Of a stretch of 64,000 nucleotides of DNA, positions 1-7,902 are shown piece after piece. Position numbers and translations under genes: made by a program. Source of the stretch: Luteolibacter flavescens (GTDB taxonomy: Bacteria; Verrucomicrobiota; Verrucomicrobiia; Verrucomicrobiales; Akkermansiaceae); contig NZ_JAPDDS010000013.1 of assembly GCF_025950085.1 (NCBI RefSeq), positions 97,806 to 161,805 of the forward strand. The letters are read 5' to 3'. Numbering within the stretch: position 1 is the first letter of the stretch; the number at the start of each line of letters is the position of its first letter. The notes under the pieces are model-generated. The model was not told the origin of the DNA. It made no database searches and saw nothing but the letters and a program-made list of their open reading frames with translations.

Positions 1-768
1 ATAGATCTTCGCGCCGCGGGCCTTCGCGTGCTCGAGCTCCTCGATCACCACGACACCGGCACCTTCACCCATCACGAAGCCGTCGCGGTCCGCGTCAAAG
101 GGACGGGACGCTTTCTCCGGCGCGTCGTTGCGCGTGCTCAGCGCCTTCATGTTTGCGAAGCCGGCCAGACCCATCGGCAGGATGGTCGCCTCTGCACCGC
201 CGCAAAGGAATGCATCGGCATCGCCGAATTTGATCATGCGCCACGCCTCGCCGATGTTGTGGTTCGAGGTCGCACAGGCGGTGACGATCACCATGTTCGG
301 GCCGTAGAGGCCGTGCTCCATGGAGATGATGCCACTCGCGATATTGGAAATCATCATCGGGATGGTGAAGGGCGAGACGCGCTTCGGTCCCTTCGTCAGG
401 CAAACCTCGTGCTCGCGCTCCAGCGTGCCGAGGCCGCCGATGCCGCTGCCCACCATCACGCCGAAGCGGCGGCGGTCCACCTTCTCCAGATCCACGCCGC
501 TGTCCTCCAGCGCCATCTTCGACGCGGCCACGGCGAACTGCACGTAGCGGTCGGAACGGCGGGAGTCCTTCGGCACGCCGAAATACTGATCCGGCGAGAA
601 ATCCTTCACCTCACCGGCGATCTTGCACTCGTACGGCGCGGGATCGAGCAGCGTGATCGTGCTGATGCCGCTGCGCCCGGCTTTCATGCCGTCCCACGTG
701 GTTTGCAAATCGTTGCCAAGGGGGCTGACGCAACCGATACCGGTGATGACGACTCTTCTTTCGCTCAT
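1..768 (-). CDS. fabF: 3-oxoacyl-[ACP] synthase II (KAS II), partial
   Basis: This is the condensing enzyme of type II fatty-acid synthesis. It joins malonyl-ACP to a growing acyl-ACP in the cytoplasm. The first 256 codons are present and the rest runs off the window edge. The N-terminus reads MSERRVVITGIGCVSPLG, typical of FabF. The nucleophilic cysteine sits at about residue 165 in the context VTACATSNHNIGEAW. A second family block (FDADRDGFVMGEGAG) lies near the cut end. The two catalytic histidines would be beyond the window. The ATG at 768 has no clear Shine-Dalgarno sequence but matches the family start. No acpP is visible upstream; the next gene ends 120 bases away. FabF is favoured over FabB by overall sequence similarity. 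Confidence 0.93.
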   Translation of the reverse strand, partial: MSERRVVITGIGCVSPLGNDLQTTWDGMKAGRSGISTITLLDPAPYECKIAGEVKDFSPDQYFGVPKDSRRSDRYVQFAVAASKMALEDSGVDLEKVDRRRFGVMVGSGIGGLGTLEREHEVCLTKGPKRVSPFTIPMMISNIASGIISMEHGLYGPNMVIVTACATSNHNIGEAWRMIKFGDADAFLCGGAEATILPMGLAGFANMKALSTRNDAPEKASRPFDADRDGFVMGEGAGVVVIEELEHAKARGAKIY

Positions 769-890
769 GATTTGTGACTTAGGGCGTGTGGCGTGACGGG
801 AATTTCGGGGGTCCTTAGAGGGTGCGGTCGTGGGTGGCAAGCCTCATCCCTGATTCGAGATCGCGGCTTCACCTCGTGGCTCCACGGTTT

Positions 891-1133
891 TCAGCCGAGG
901 CTCTTGTTACGACCCCTCTCATTGTCCGCCCCGCAGTGGGGACACCGGAACGTACGCTCGCGCCCCTCATCCTCAACCACCAAAAGGCACAGGCGGCAGG
1001 TGACCCTCTTCCGCAGCGAGCGGCGCTCGGCACCGGCTGCGGACCAGCGCGAGATCCACTCGAAAAGGACCACGATGCCCATCGCGATCCCGATGGTCCA
1101 CGCGGCGAGCTCGGTGAGGGTGACGTCGATCAT
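891..1133 (-). CDS. small membrane protein with zinc-ribbon-like cysteine pairs
   Basis: This protein has 80 residues. One hydrophobic segment lies at about residues 8-28. It is followed by two CxxC pairs (C46/C49 and C64/C67) separated by 14 residues, which resembles a small zinc ribbon. Its ATG overlaps the stop of the upstream gene in an ATGA arrangement (1130-1133), so translation is probably coupled. It is the last gene of the ExbB/ExbD-like cluster. The function is not recognised. By position it may be an accessory of the energy-transduction complex. A longer reading from further upstream would duplicate coding sequence of the preceding gene, so the short start is preferred. Confidence 0.6.
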   Translation of the reverse strand: MIDVTLTELAAWTIGIAMGIVVLFEWISRWSAAGAERRSLRKRVTCRLCLLVVEDEGRERTFRCPHCGADNERGRNKSLG

Positions 1134-1873
1134 GATCCGCTCGCGATTTCGACCGCGGTCCATCCGCCGCCCTTTTCCCCGCCCTCGATGATGATCTGGC
1201 GGAGCCACTGCTCGCCGCTGTCGTCCGGGACCGGCTCGGCGGAGATGAGCATGGTCACGCGGTTGACGCGTCCGCTTCCGTCATAGCCGAGCAGGTAGCG
1301 GTTGCCGCGAGCCAGCGTGGCAGGCGGCATGGTGGCTGGCGTGATCGCGCGGATTCCCGCACTGGAAAGGACGAGCGGCCGCAGCGGATCCGGCAGCGGC
1401 GGATTTTGTGAAGGAGGCTCCGGCACCGGCAGGGGTGGCAGGATGCCGGGGGAAGTCGAGGCGTCCTCGTCCTTCATCGCCAGCGGGATCTCCACCTCCA
1501 CCGGGCGTAGCTCCGGCTCGTAGCGATACCCCGGCTGACGGGCGGTGGCCATCGAGCGGGCGATGGCCTCCTTCACCGTCACATCACCCGCGGGATCCGG
1601 CCGGCGGGGCATGGGCCCGGCTTCCAGCGCCATCAGCTCCAGCGATTGCCACTCCTTCCCGTGCGGGACGAGGATGAGCGAGCCGCGCTGCTCCGGCTGG
1701 CGGGGGACATTCCCCACCCGCACCCGCACCGTGGCGGCCAGCCCCGCGGTGATCAGAGAAACCACGCCGACCGCCATCAGGAAGCGCAGCGTGTGCCCCA
1801 CCGGCAGGCGCCACTGGAAGACGAGACCGCTCTCGCGGTCGCGGCTCGTTCGCTTGTGGCGGGAATGGAACAT
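1130..1873 (-). CDS. single-pass membrane protein of the ExbB/ExbD-like cluster
   Basis: This protein has 247 residues. An N-terminal cytoplasmic stretch rich in Arg is followed by one membrane segment at about residues 27-48. The remainder is predicted periplasmic, with a proline-rich stretch at about 140-165 (PPLPVPEPPSQNPPLPDPL). This topology resembles TonB, but the C-terminal TonB fold and the YP motif are not recognisable, so it is not called TonB. It lies 74 bases after the ExbD-like gene and overlaps the next gene by 4 bases (ATGA), consistent with one operon. A role as the periplasm-spanning partner of the ExbB/ExbD-like motor is inference. Confidence 0.6.
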   Translation of the reverse strand: MFHSRHKRTSRDRESGLVFQWRLPVGHTLRFLMAVGVVSLITAGLAATVRVRVGNVPRQPEQRGSLILVPHGKEWQSLELMALEAGPMPRRPDPAGDVTVKEAIARSMATARQPGYRYEPELRPVEVEIPLAMKDEDASTSPGILPPLPVPEPPSQNPPLPDPLRPLVLSSAGIRAITPATMPPATLARGNRYLLGYDGSGRVNRVTMLISAEPVPDDSGEQWLRQIIIEGGEKGGGWTAVEIASGS

Positions 1874-1947
1874 CGGTGGACAGGAGGCGCGGGATTCAAG
1901 CCGCAGGGACGATCAAAGGGGCATCGCCCGGGAGAAAAGGAGGGCAT

Positions 1948-2385
1948 TCATGGCGATTCCTTCGGATCGGCGACGGCCTCGGGCTGGCCCAGCAGGTAAA
2001 CCCGCAGTCCTTTTTGCAAGGCGACCTCGGCGACGGTCCGCTGGGTCTCCACTGGCACGCCCTTGTCCACGCGTAACAGCACCGTGGTTGAGGGCCCGGA
2101 CTCGCTGCCACGGCGGGCGTCGAGCCGCTCGGAAAGCTGCTCCAGCGTCACCGGCTCGCGCTCCAGCCAATAGCCCGGCGGATCTCCCGCAGTCACGGTG
2201 ACGACCGACGCATCCGTCTGGCGCTCCATCTGAAAGCGCGAGACCGGCAACTCCACAGCCACGCCGGATTGGTTCACGAACTGCCCGCCGAGCAGTAGAA
2301 ACACAAGCAACAGCCCGCACAGATTGAAAACCGGCACGACGAAGAGGAACCCCGGCCGTTCCGGCAGCGTGGATTCCAACTTCAT
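1948..2385 (-). CDS. ExbD/TolR-like protein with Asn at the proton-pathway position
   Basis: This protein has 145 residues and the ExbD/TolR layout: a short cytoplasmic N-terminus, one membrane helix at about residues 15-34, and a periplasmic domain. The helix reads PVFNLCGLLLVFLLL. In ExbD, TolR and MotB the equivalent motif carries an Asp essential for proton use, but here residue 21 is Asn (codon AAT). The ATG overlaps the exbB-like stop by 4 bases (2382-2385), indicating coupling. With ExbB it would form a proton-driven motor, unless the missing Asp makes it inactive or structural. The family call rests on length, topology and neighbour; similarity outside the helix is weak. Confidence 0.75.
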   Translation of the reverse strand: MKLESTLPERPGFLFVVPVFNLCGLLLVFLLLGGQFVNQSGVAVELPVSRFQMERQTDASVVTVTAGDPPGYWLEREPVTLEQLSERLDARRGSESGPSTTVLLRVDKGVPVETQRTVAEVALQKGLRVYLLGQPEAVADPKESP

Positions 2386-3074
2386 TTCTTCCGTTCCTCG
2401 CGCCGCCGGGCTTCGAGTTCATCACGCATCGAGACGATTCCCGTGTCGATCCGGGCGTCGCAGATCATGTTTACCATCTCGATTCCCGTCCGCTCCAGGC
2501 GATGAAGGAGCCGCTTCGTCCGACCAAGGAAATACAAATAGAAGAGGTAGGCCGGGATCGCGATGACCAGGCCGACCACGGTAGCCACCAGTGCAGTGCC
2601 GACACCGGAGGTCAGCTCGACTGGTCCGGCGTAGCTGCCGTTGGCGCTCATCTGCTCAAAGGTCTTCCACAGCCCCAGCACCGTGCCCAGCATCCCCGTC
2701 ATGGGAGCCAAGACCGCCACACCGAGGATGCCCCGCAGGTTTTTCTCGATTCGTGGCACCTCCAATTGCCCCGCCTCCTGCGCGATGTCGCGTAGGTCAG
2801 GACGCTCCATCGAGTGGCGCAGCAGGATGGCATGGGCGACGCGGGCCACCGGACCGGGTGCGCGGGCCGCCTCGTGCATCGCCTCGGCGTAGGCTTTCCG
2901 GCGAACGTGATTCGAAAGGCCCACCAGCAGATCCCCGACATTGATCCGGGCGCGGTGGAAGAAAAACAGCCGCTCAACGACAAAAACGGCGCCGAAAAAT
3001 GCGAGCGCCGCCTGTAGCCAAATGATCAGCCCTCCGTTTTCGAGGAGGCCCGAGGAATTGAATTCGGTCGGCAT
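2382..3074 (-). CDS. exbB: MotA/TolQ/ExbB proton channel family protein
   Basis: This inner-membrane protein of 230 residues would form the pentameric channel around ExbD. Three membrane segments are visible at about residues 14-38, 108-132 and 148-176. The family block VLAPMTGMLGTVLGLWKTF is followed by the third helix VGTALVATVVGLVIAIPAYLFY, both diagnostic of the MotA_ExbB domain. Residues between helices 1 and 2 (VARVAHAILLRHSMERPDL) match the cytoplasmic region. It is the first gene of a four-gene minus-strand set (exbB, exbD-like, TonB-like, zinc-ribbon protein). No outer-membrane receptor lies alongside, so the powered process is unknown. Confidence 0.88.
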   Translation of the reverse strand: MPTEFNSSGLLENGGLIIWLQAALAFFGAVFVVERLFFFHRARINVGDLLVGLSNHVRRKAYAEAMHEAARAPGPVARVAHAILLRHSMERPDLRDIAQEAGQLEVPRIEKNLRGILGVAVLAPMTGMLGTVLGLWKTFEQMSANGSYAGPVELTSGVGTALVATVVGLVIAIPAYLFYLYFLGRTKRLLHRLERTGIEMVNMICDARIDTGIVSMRDELEARRREERKK

Positions 3075-3132
3075 GTGCGCGTTCTATAAACCACTCCGAA
3101 GCATCTGGCCAGTCCGATGAAAGAATCATCGG

Positions 3133-3657
3133 TCAACCGACGGCCCACCCGGCGAAGATCGCCTCCAGCTCCGCCCGGTCCACCTCGTCAAAGGCCTCCT
3201 TTTCCGTGGAATCCACGTCGAGGACCGCGATCACCGTGCCCCGGGCGTCACGGACCGGCACCACGATCTCGCTTTCCGCCCGGCTGTCGCAGGCGATGTG
3301 GCCGGGGAATTCATGCACATCCGGCACCACCTGCGTCTCCCCGGTTGCCCAGGCAGCCCCGCAGACGCCCTTCCCCCACCCGATCCGCGAACATCCCGGC
3401 GTCCCCTGGTAAGGCCCGATCACCAATTGCCCACCGACCACCCGGTAAAATCCGGTCCAGAATGCATGCGGCATCGCCTCATGAAGCACACAAGCCGCCC
3501 CCGCCATCCGGGCGATGGTATCCGGCTCCCCCGACCAAAGGGCATGCAGGCGTTCGCGGGCCGCGGTGTAGCGGGATCTCTTTTCGTCGGCGGTGGGGAT
3601 CACGGGGGATTTCTGCTCCGGTCCAGCCGCCTTGGCAAATGGTTCCCGAGCGCTCAT
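3133..3657 (-). CDS. msrC: free methionine-(R)-sulfoxide reductase (GAF domain)
   Basis: This cytoplasmic GAF-domain enzyme of 174 residues reduces free methionine-R-sulfoxide. The three redox cysteines are C89, C99 and C123. Their spacing (10 and 24 residues) equals that known for the E. coli enzyme (C84, C94, C118). The blocks GPYQGTPGC, WGKGVCGAAW and FPGHIACDS are typical, and VIAVLDVDST follows near the C-terminus. The ATG at 3657 is chosen because GGAGG lies six bases upstream; an in-frame GTG at 3690 would add 11 Arg-rich residues. It is not obviously co-transcribed with the exbB cluster. Confidence 0.88.
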   Translation of the reverse strand: MSAREPFAKAAGPEQKSPVIPTADEKRSRYTAARERLHALWSGEPDTIARMAGAACVLHEAMPHAFWTGFYRVVGGQLVIGPYQGTPGCSRIGWGKGVCGAAWATGETQVVPDVHEFPGHIACDSRAESEIVVPVRDARGTVIAVLDVDSTEKEAFDEVDRAELEAIFAGWAVG

Positions 3658-3702
3658 CCGCCTCCGACTGATGGCGATGCCTCTTACCACCAGCCAACCA
3701 TA

Positions 3703-4647
3703 CTAATTATCGTCAGTGTCCGGAAATGCCTCGAATCCGGATTCTGCAGTTACGGGTAAATATCTACCGATCTCATCAAGATCCACGGCTCTCCGCTTTA
3801 GCTGGTAATTTCCCGGAACCTCAAAGATCTCATAAAATTTAACGGGCTTTTGTCGACCGGAAATCGATTGAACAACGGAATGTACGACAGAAGCAGAGAC
3901 CCTCAACCCAAAAGTCACATCTTTGAGAAGCAGGGGAGAACTTTGAAGACCCTCGTCCCCAATCAAGCGCCACTCTTTCTCGTAACTCCACCCTCTCGCC
4001 TTTCGAAGCAATACATCCTGATCGATTTGGCTCTTCGCACTTGGGTCACCCTCAACAAAGGCCCGAACTAAGACGGAAGTTTTGACCCCTCTATTTCCGC
4101 AGTAAATTGCTCGGTGGATCTGTGGCTTTGGATCGCGATCCAGACTAAAGCCCAGACATAAGCCGCGATGCTGATCACCGTAGTGACTCCAAAGAACTGG
4201 GCTCTTCCACGTAGTCGAAAAACAACACACTCCACGATCATAGCTCAAAATCAGTTCTTTCTGGATCTCCAACGTTAATAACCATTGTTCCGCATCTTCC
4301 TTGGAGCACTCGTGGTCGGGGTGACCTGCGTGATCAGCCATCTGAATCAAGATCTCTCTCGCCTCTTTTTGGGCACGGTTGTCGGCGAACGCAGTAGCAC
4401 TTTCTTGCGAAACGCGTGCCTTCCGAAGAAATCCAAATGTCTCTGTAGAAACCCGCCTCTGGACTAAAAATGAAAGAAGGCCGCGCAACTGCTCTAAGTC
4501 GGAGTCGCACTCCACCGTTGGACGACAATCCAGCGGGTCATTGAACCTCCCCGGCGTCGAAAAATACAAAGTGTCCTTACACAGAGAATCTATCGTGAGT
4601 GAATCGAAGGCTCGGTATCGGAAAAATCTGGTGGGCATCTGACTCAT
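3703..4647 (-). CDS. DUF2971 domain protein, lower-GC accessory gene
   Basis: This protein has 314 residues. The N-terminus (FFRYRAFDSLTIDSLCKDTLYFSTPGRFNDPLD) and the block VLWSHYGDQHRGLCLGF, followed by EKEWRLIGD, are the signature of DUF2971 proteins. These are widespread in accessory regions and their biochemical role is unknown. It is soluble, with no signal peptide or membrane helix. The gene is clearly less GC-rich than its neighbours by eye and uses more A/T-ending codons. It is wedged between msrC and dnaX, which suggests horizontal acquisition. No other defence or mobile gene sits beside it, so a defence role is only a possibility. Confidence 0.8.
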   Translation of the reverse strand: MSQMPTRFFRYRAFDSLTIDSLCKDTLYFSTPGRFNDPLDCRPTVECDSDLEQLRGLLSFLVQRRVSTETFGFLRKARVSQESATAFADNRAQKEAREILIQMADHAGHPDHECSKEDAEQWLLTLEIQKELILSYDRGVCCFSTTWKSPVLWSHYGDQHRGLCLGFSLDRDPKPQIHRAIYCGNRGVKTSVLVRAFVEGDPSAKSQIDQDVLLRKARGWSYEKEWRLIGDEGLQSSPLLLKDVTFGLRVSASVVHSVVQSISGRQKPVKFYEIFEVPGNYQLKRRAVDLDEIGRYLPVTAESGFEAFPDTDDN

Positions 4648-4861
4648 ACCTGCAAAGAACGAACTTCGGAGCCAAGGGCACCCCGCATTGAGGTAAAAGT
4701 CTAAAATTCAGCGCAATCCGCCAATCACGAAAGGACACCTTCGGCGACCACACCTCCACAGAGAGCCTCGAAATGCGCATTGAAGGCTTTCTGAGCTGAA
4801 TGACGATCCGAAAAAGGATTCCACACTTTCCTTCCCTCCAATCCCCCCTCACCTTCCGCGC

Positions 4862-6451
4862 GTGAGCTACCAGGTCTTCGCCCGGAAATACCGCCCGAAA
4901 ACCTTCGACGACGTCCTCGGACAGGATCATGTCGTGCGGACGTTGAAGAACGCCATCGCCCAGAAGCGATTGGCGCATGCCTACTTGTTCGTCGGCCCGC
5001 GCGGCACCGGCAAGACCACCACGGCGCGCATTCTCGCGAAAGCGCTGAATTGCACGGGCGGCCCGAAGGCGGACTTCGACCCCGACGAGGAAGCCTGCGT
5101 GGAGATCGCGGAGGGCCGCTCGCTCGACGTGCTGGAGATCGACGGCGCTTCAAACAACTCGGTGGACGACGTGCGGAATATCCGCGAGTCCGTCCGCTTC
5201 GCCCCGGCCCGCGGGCAATTCAAGATCTACTACATCGACGAAGTTCACATGCTCTCCACGGCGGCGTTCAATGCGCTGCTGAAGACGCTCGAGGAGCCGC
5301 CGGAGCACGTGAAATTCATCTTTGCGACCACCGAGGCGCACAAGGTGCTGCCGACCATCCTGTCCCGCTGCCAGCGCTTCGACCTGCGGCCGATCCCCAC
5401 GGAAATCATCGCCAGCCACCTGCTGCACATCGCGAAGGAAGAGGGCGTGAACCTGCACGAGACCGCCGCCTGGGCGATCGGCAAGGGCGCGGACGGCGGC
5501 ATGCGCGACGCGCAGTCGATGCTGGACCAGCTCGTGGCCTTCTGCGGCGACACGATCACCGAGGCGAACGTGCTGGATATCTTCGGCTTCACCTCGCGGG
5601 AGACCGTGGCGTCGGTCATCGGCAGCATCCTCGCCCGCGATACCCCGGCGGCGCTGACCACCGTGCAGCGCGAGTCGGAGGCGGGCCGCGAGCTTTCCCA
5701 GCTCCTCGGCGAGCTGATCGGCTGCATGCGGGCGCTGCTGGTGTCGAAGCTCGACTCCTCCGCAGGCGGCGACGGCATCCCCACCGAAACGTGGGAAGCG
5801 CTGAAAGCCGCTGCTGAAGCCTACCCGCCCGAGCGACTGCTTTCCGTCATCGACGTCTTCGCCGAGACCGAGGGCCGCATGAAGTGGGCGTCGAACAAGC
5901 GCCTGCACCTGGAGATCGGCATGATCAAGGCCGTCCAGACGCTCGGCGAAGTCCGCCTCTCCGATGTGATCCGCGTCCTGGCCGGGGCCACCGATCAGCT
6001 CACCTCGCCGGTCACAATCGCTCCCACCGCAACCGCGCCTGCCCCGGCAACAGCCGCACCGGCTCCGGTGGTAGAAGCAACACCGGCCCCGATCTCCATC
6101 GCGGAGCCCGAGGCGAAAGCCGAGGAAGTGACGCCCCCGGCCCCGGTGGAGGTCGAACCCGAGCCACCTGCTCCAGCAACCGCCCCACAACTCCTTCAGG
6201 AAGAGCCGCCACAGCCAGCCGCGAAGCCGGAGAAAGCCAGCTCACTGGACGACCTGATCGCGATGGCCGACGAGGGTTCCGCCTTCGATCTCACGCCGGA
6301 GCCCGTCGAGTCCGAGCCTCCGCCATGGAAGCCCGAACCGGACGCACCGCCGGAGCCCGCGGCCCCGAAGGTCGATCCGATGGAGGAATTCTACAAGGAC
6401 CCGCTCATCCAGACCGCTCTCGAGATGTTTGCGGCCACGATCAAGAAGTGA
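4862..6451 (+). CDS. dnaX: DNA polymerase III subunit gamma/tau
   Basis: This is the clamp-loader ATPase subunit of the replicative polymerase, 529 residues. The AAA+ domain shows Walker A GPRGTGKTT (45-53), Walker B DEVH (126-129) and the SRC sensor motif (168-170). Domain III extends to about residue 360. It is followed by a long Ala/Pro/Glu-rich linker (about 375-500) and a short C-terminal tail, probably the tau part. The zinc module normally has four cysteines; here only C64 and C79 remain and an Asp/Glu-rich loop replaces the middle pair. The start is GTG. ybaB follows 88 bases downstream, as in many bacteria, but recR is absent. No slippery frameshift heptamer was recognised. Confidence 0.95.
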   Translation: MSYQVFARKYRPKTFDDVLGQDHVVRTLKNAIAQKRLAHAYLFVGPRGTGKTTTARILAKALNCTGGPKADFDPDEEACVEIAEGRSLDVLEIDGASNNSVDDVRNIRESVRFAPARGQFKIYYIDEVHMLSTAAFNALLKTLEEPPEHVKFIFATTEAHKVLPTILSRCQRFDLRPIPTEIIASHLLHIAKEEGVNLHETAAWAIGKGADGGMRDAQSMLDQLVAFCGDTITEANVLDIFGFTSRETVASVIGSILARDTPAALTTVQRESEAGRELSQLLGELIGCMRALLVSKLDSSAGGDGIPTETWEALKAAAEAYPPERLLSVIDVFAETEGRMKWASNKRLHLEIGMIKAVQTLGEVRLSDVIRVLAGATDQLTSPVTIAPTATAPAPATAAPAPVVEATPAPISIAEPEAKAEEVTPPAPVEVEPEPPAPATAPQLLQEEPPQPAAKPEKASSLDDLIAMADEGSAFDLTPEPVESEPPPWKPEPDAPPEPAAPKVDPMEEFYKDPLIQTALEMFAATIKK

Positions 6452-6539
6452 AACTCCAAGCAGGAGGTGCCGCGTGCCGGAGAAAGGCACAGGACTTTTC
6501 ACCCGGGATCTGCCATTCTACATCCACCATCCTTTCCCA

Positions 6540-6842
6540 ATGAATATCCAGAAACTCATGAAGCAGGCGCAGCAGATGCAGGCCGGTATGGCCGCTGCGC
6601 AGGAAGAACTCGGCAAGCGCACCGTCGAAGCCAGCGTCGGCGGCGGCAAGGTCACGGTGGTCTCCACCTGCTCCGGCGACGTCGTGTCGATCAAGATCGA
6701 CAAGTCGGTCGTCGATCCCGAGGACGTCGATTTCCTCCAGGACCTCGTACTCAAGGGCGTCCAAGAAGCCGTCAACAAAGGCAAGGAAGTTGCTGCGGCG
6801 GAGATGAAAAAGCTGACAGGCGGCATGGGGCTGCCATTCTAA
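6540..6842 (+). CDS. ybaB: YbaB/EbfC nucleoid-associated protein
   Basis: This small DNA-binding protein of 100 residues belongs to the YbaB/EbfC family, dimeric 'tweezer' proteins that bind DNA. The N-terminus MNIQKLMKQAQQMQAGMAAAQEELG is diagnostic, followed by the GGKVTVV strand and the C-terminal MKKLTGGMGLPF. The ATG at 6540 is chosen because it starts at the family's conserved first residues; upstream in-frame codons read non-family sequence. Location right after dnaX is the common genome arrangement and suggests co-transcription. Confidence 0.93.
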   Translation: MNIQKLMKQAQQMQAGMAAAQEELGKRTVEASVGGGKVTVVSTCSGDVVSIKIDKSVVDPEDVDFLQDLVLKGVQEAVNKGKEVAAAEMKKLTGGMGLPF

Positions 6843-6869
6843 CAGCACCTCATCCCGTCCCTCCCCCCG

Positions 6870-7895
6870 ATGAATTCCTCCCGCCTACGTCGCCGCTCCG
6901 GGTGGACGCTCGTCGGGTGCTCCTTGCTGCTGCACGTGGTGACGGTGTATGCCTTCGCCGAGCAGCCTGACAAGCTGGCCGCTTTCACCGTCATGCCCAT
7001 CTGGGTGTGGGGGGGGATCGGCCTTCTTTGTTCCACGGTCGCCTTCTGGTTCCTGCGCGCGCCGCTGTCGCTCATCGTCACCGGCATCTGGGCCATGACC
7101 GTGCTGCTCGGGGCGGATGAGGCCAGGGTGATCGCGAATGTCGGCAAGTCCGCCCCCACCCCGGGTCCGGCGGGCGATCTGGATGGCCGCCCGCTGGTCC
7201 GCGTCCTGACCCTGAACTGCAATTTCTTCCAATACGGCGCGCACTCCGCCGGCGGCGGCGACCCCTCGAATGACATCCGCCGCTGGGACCCGGACATCGT
7301 CCTGCTCCAGGAAGTCCACCCTCATCAGGTCCGCCAGATCGCGGACCTGCTCTACCAGGGCCGCGGTGACTACCGCATCTACTCGTCCAATGGCGTGGTC
7401 TCCCGTTGGCCGATCATCCGCGAGGTGAACCCCAAATCGCGCGGCTACCGCATCCAGCAGGTGACGGTGCGGAAGCCGGACAAGCAGGACATCGAGGTGG
7501 TGAACATCCACCTCAGGAGCGCAGCCACCGACCTGCGCCTGTGGAAGCGCGAATGCTGGGTCACCCACGCCGCGAACCGTGCCCAGCGCCGGGAGGAACT
7601 GGCAATCGCGCTTTCGATCTTCGCGGAGACCGCCTCGGGAACGCCCGCGATCTTCGGCGGGGACTTCAATGCTCCACCCAGTGATCCTGTCCTGAACCTG
7701 CTCCGCGCGGATTTCCGGGACTCCTTCATCGAGGCTGGCACCGGTTGGGGAAACACTTACCAGCGCCGCATCCCTGTCCACCGGATCGACCAGATCCACC
7801 ACACCAGCCACTTCAAGGCAATGCGCTGCCGGGCCGTGACCACCCGCCGCAGCGATCACCGCATGGTGGTGACGGATCTACTACCTTCCCCGTAG
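6870..7895 (+). CDS. endonuclease/exonuclease/phosphatase family protein, membrane-anchored
   Basis: This protein has 341 residues. Three hydrophobic segments occupy about residues 10-90 and probably anchor it in the inner membrane. The catalytic domain follows with the EEP motifs: LTLNCNFF, LLQEVH (metal-binding Glu), GGDFNAPP, HRIDQIHHT and the terminal SDHRMV. The family includes phosphodiesterases, nucleases and phosphatases, and the substrate cannot be told from sequence. The arrangement of three helices followed by an EEP domain is common in uncharacterised bacterial proteins. It starts 28 bases after ybaB but is probably an independent function. Confidence 0.85.
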   Translation: MNSSRLRRRSGWTLVGCSLLLHVVTVYAFAEQPDKLAAFTVMPIWVWGGIGLLCSTVAFWFLRAPLSLIVTGIWAMTVLLGADEARVIANVGKSAPTPGPAGDLDGRPLVRVLTLNCNFFQYGAHSAGGGDPSNDIRRWDPDIVLLQEVHPHQVRQIADLLYQGRGDYRIYSSNGVVSRWPIIREVNPKSRGYRIQQVTVRKPDKQDIEVVNIHLRSAATDLRLWKRECWVTHAANRAQRREELAIALSIFAETASGTPAIFGGDFNAPPSDPVLNLLRADFRDSFIEAGTGWGNTYQRRIPVHRIDQIHHTSHFKAMRCRAVTTRRSDHRMVVTDLLPSP

Positions 7896-7902
7896 AAAGG
7901 CA

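Noticed and set aside
28..777. Long open frame on the plus strand opposite fabF
   Set aside because: It is the antisense shadow of a clear fabF gene; composition is His/Arg/Ala-rich and no family is seen.
5150..6190. 346-codon open frame on the minus strand inside dnaX
   Set aside because: It mirrors dnaX in an antisense frame of high-GC DNA, and its Gly/Arg/Asp-rich translation has no domain.
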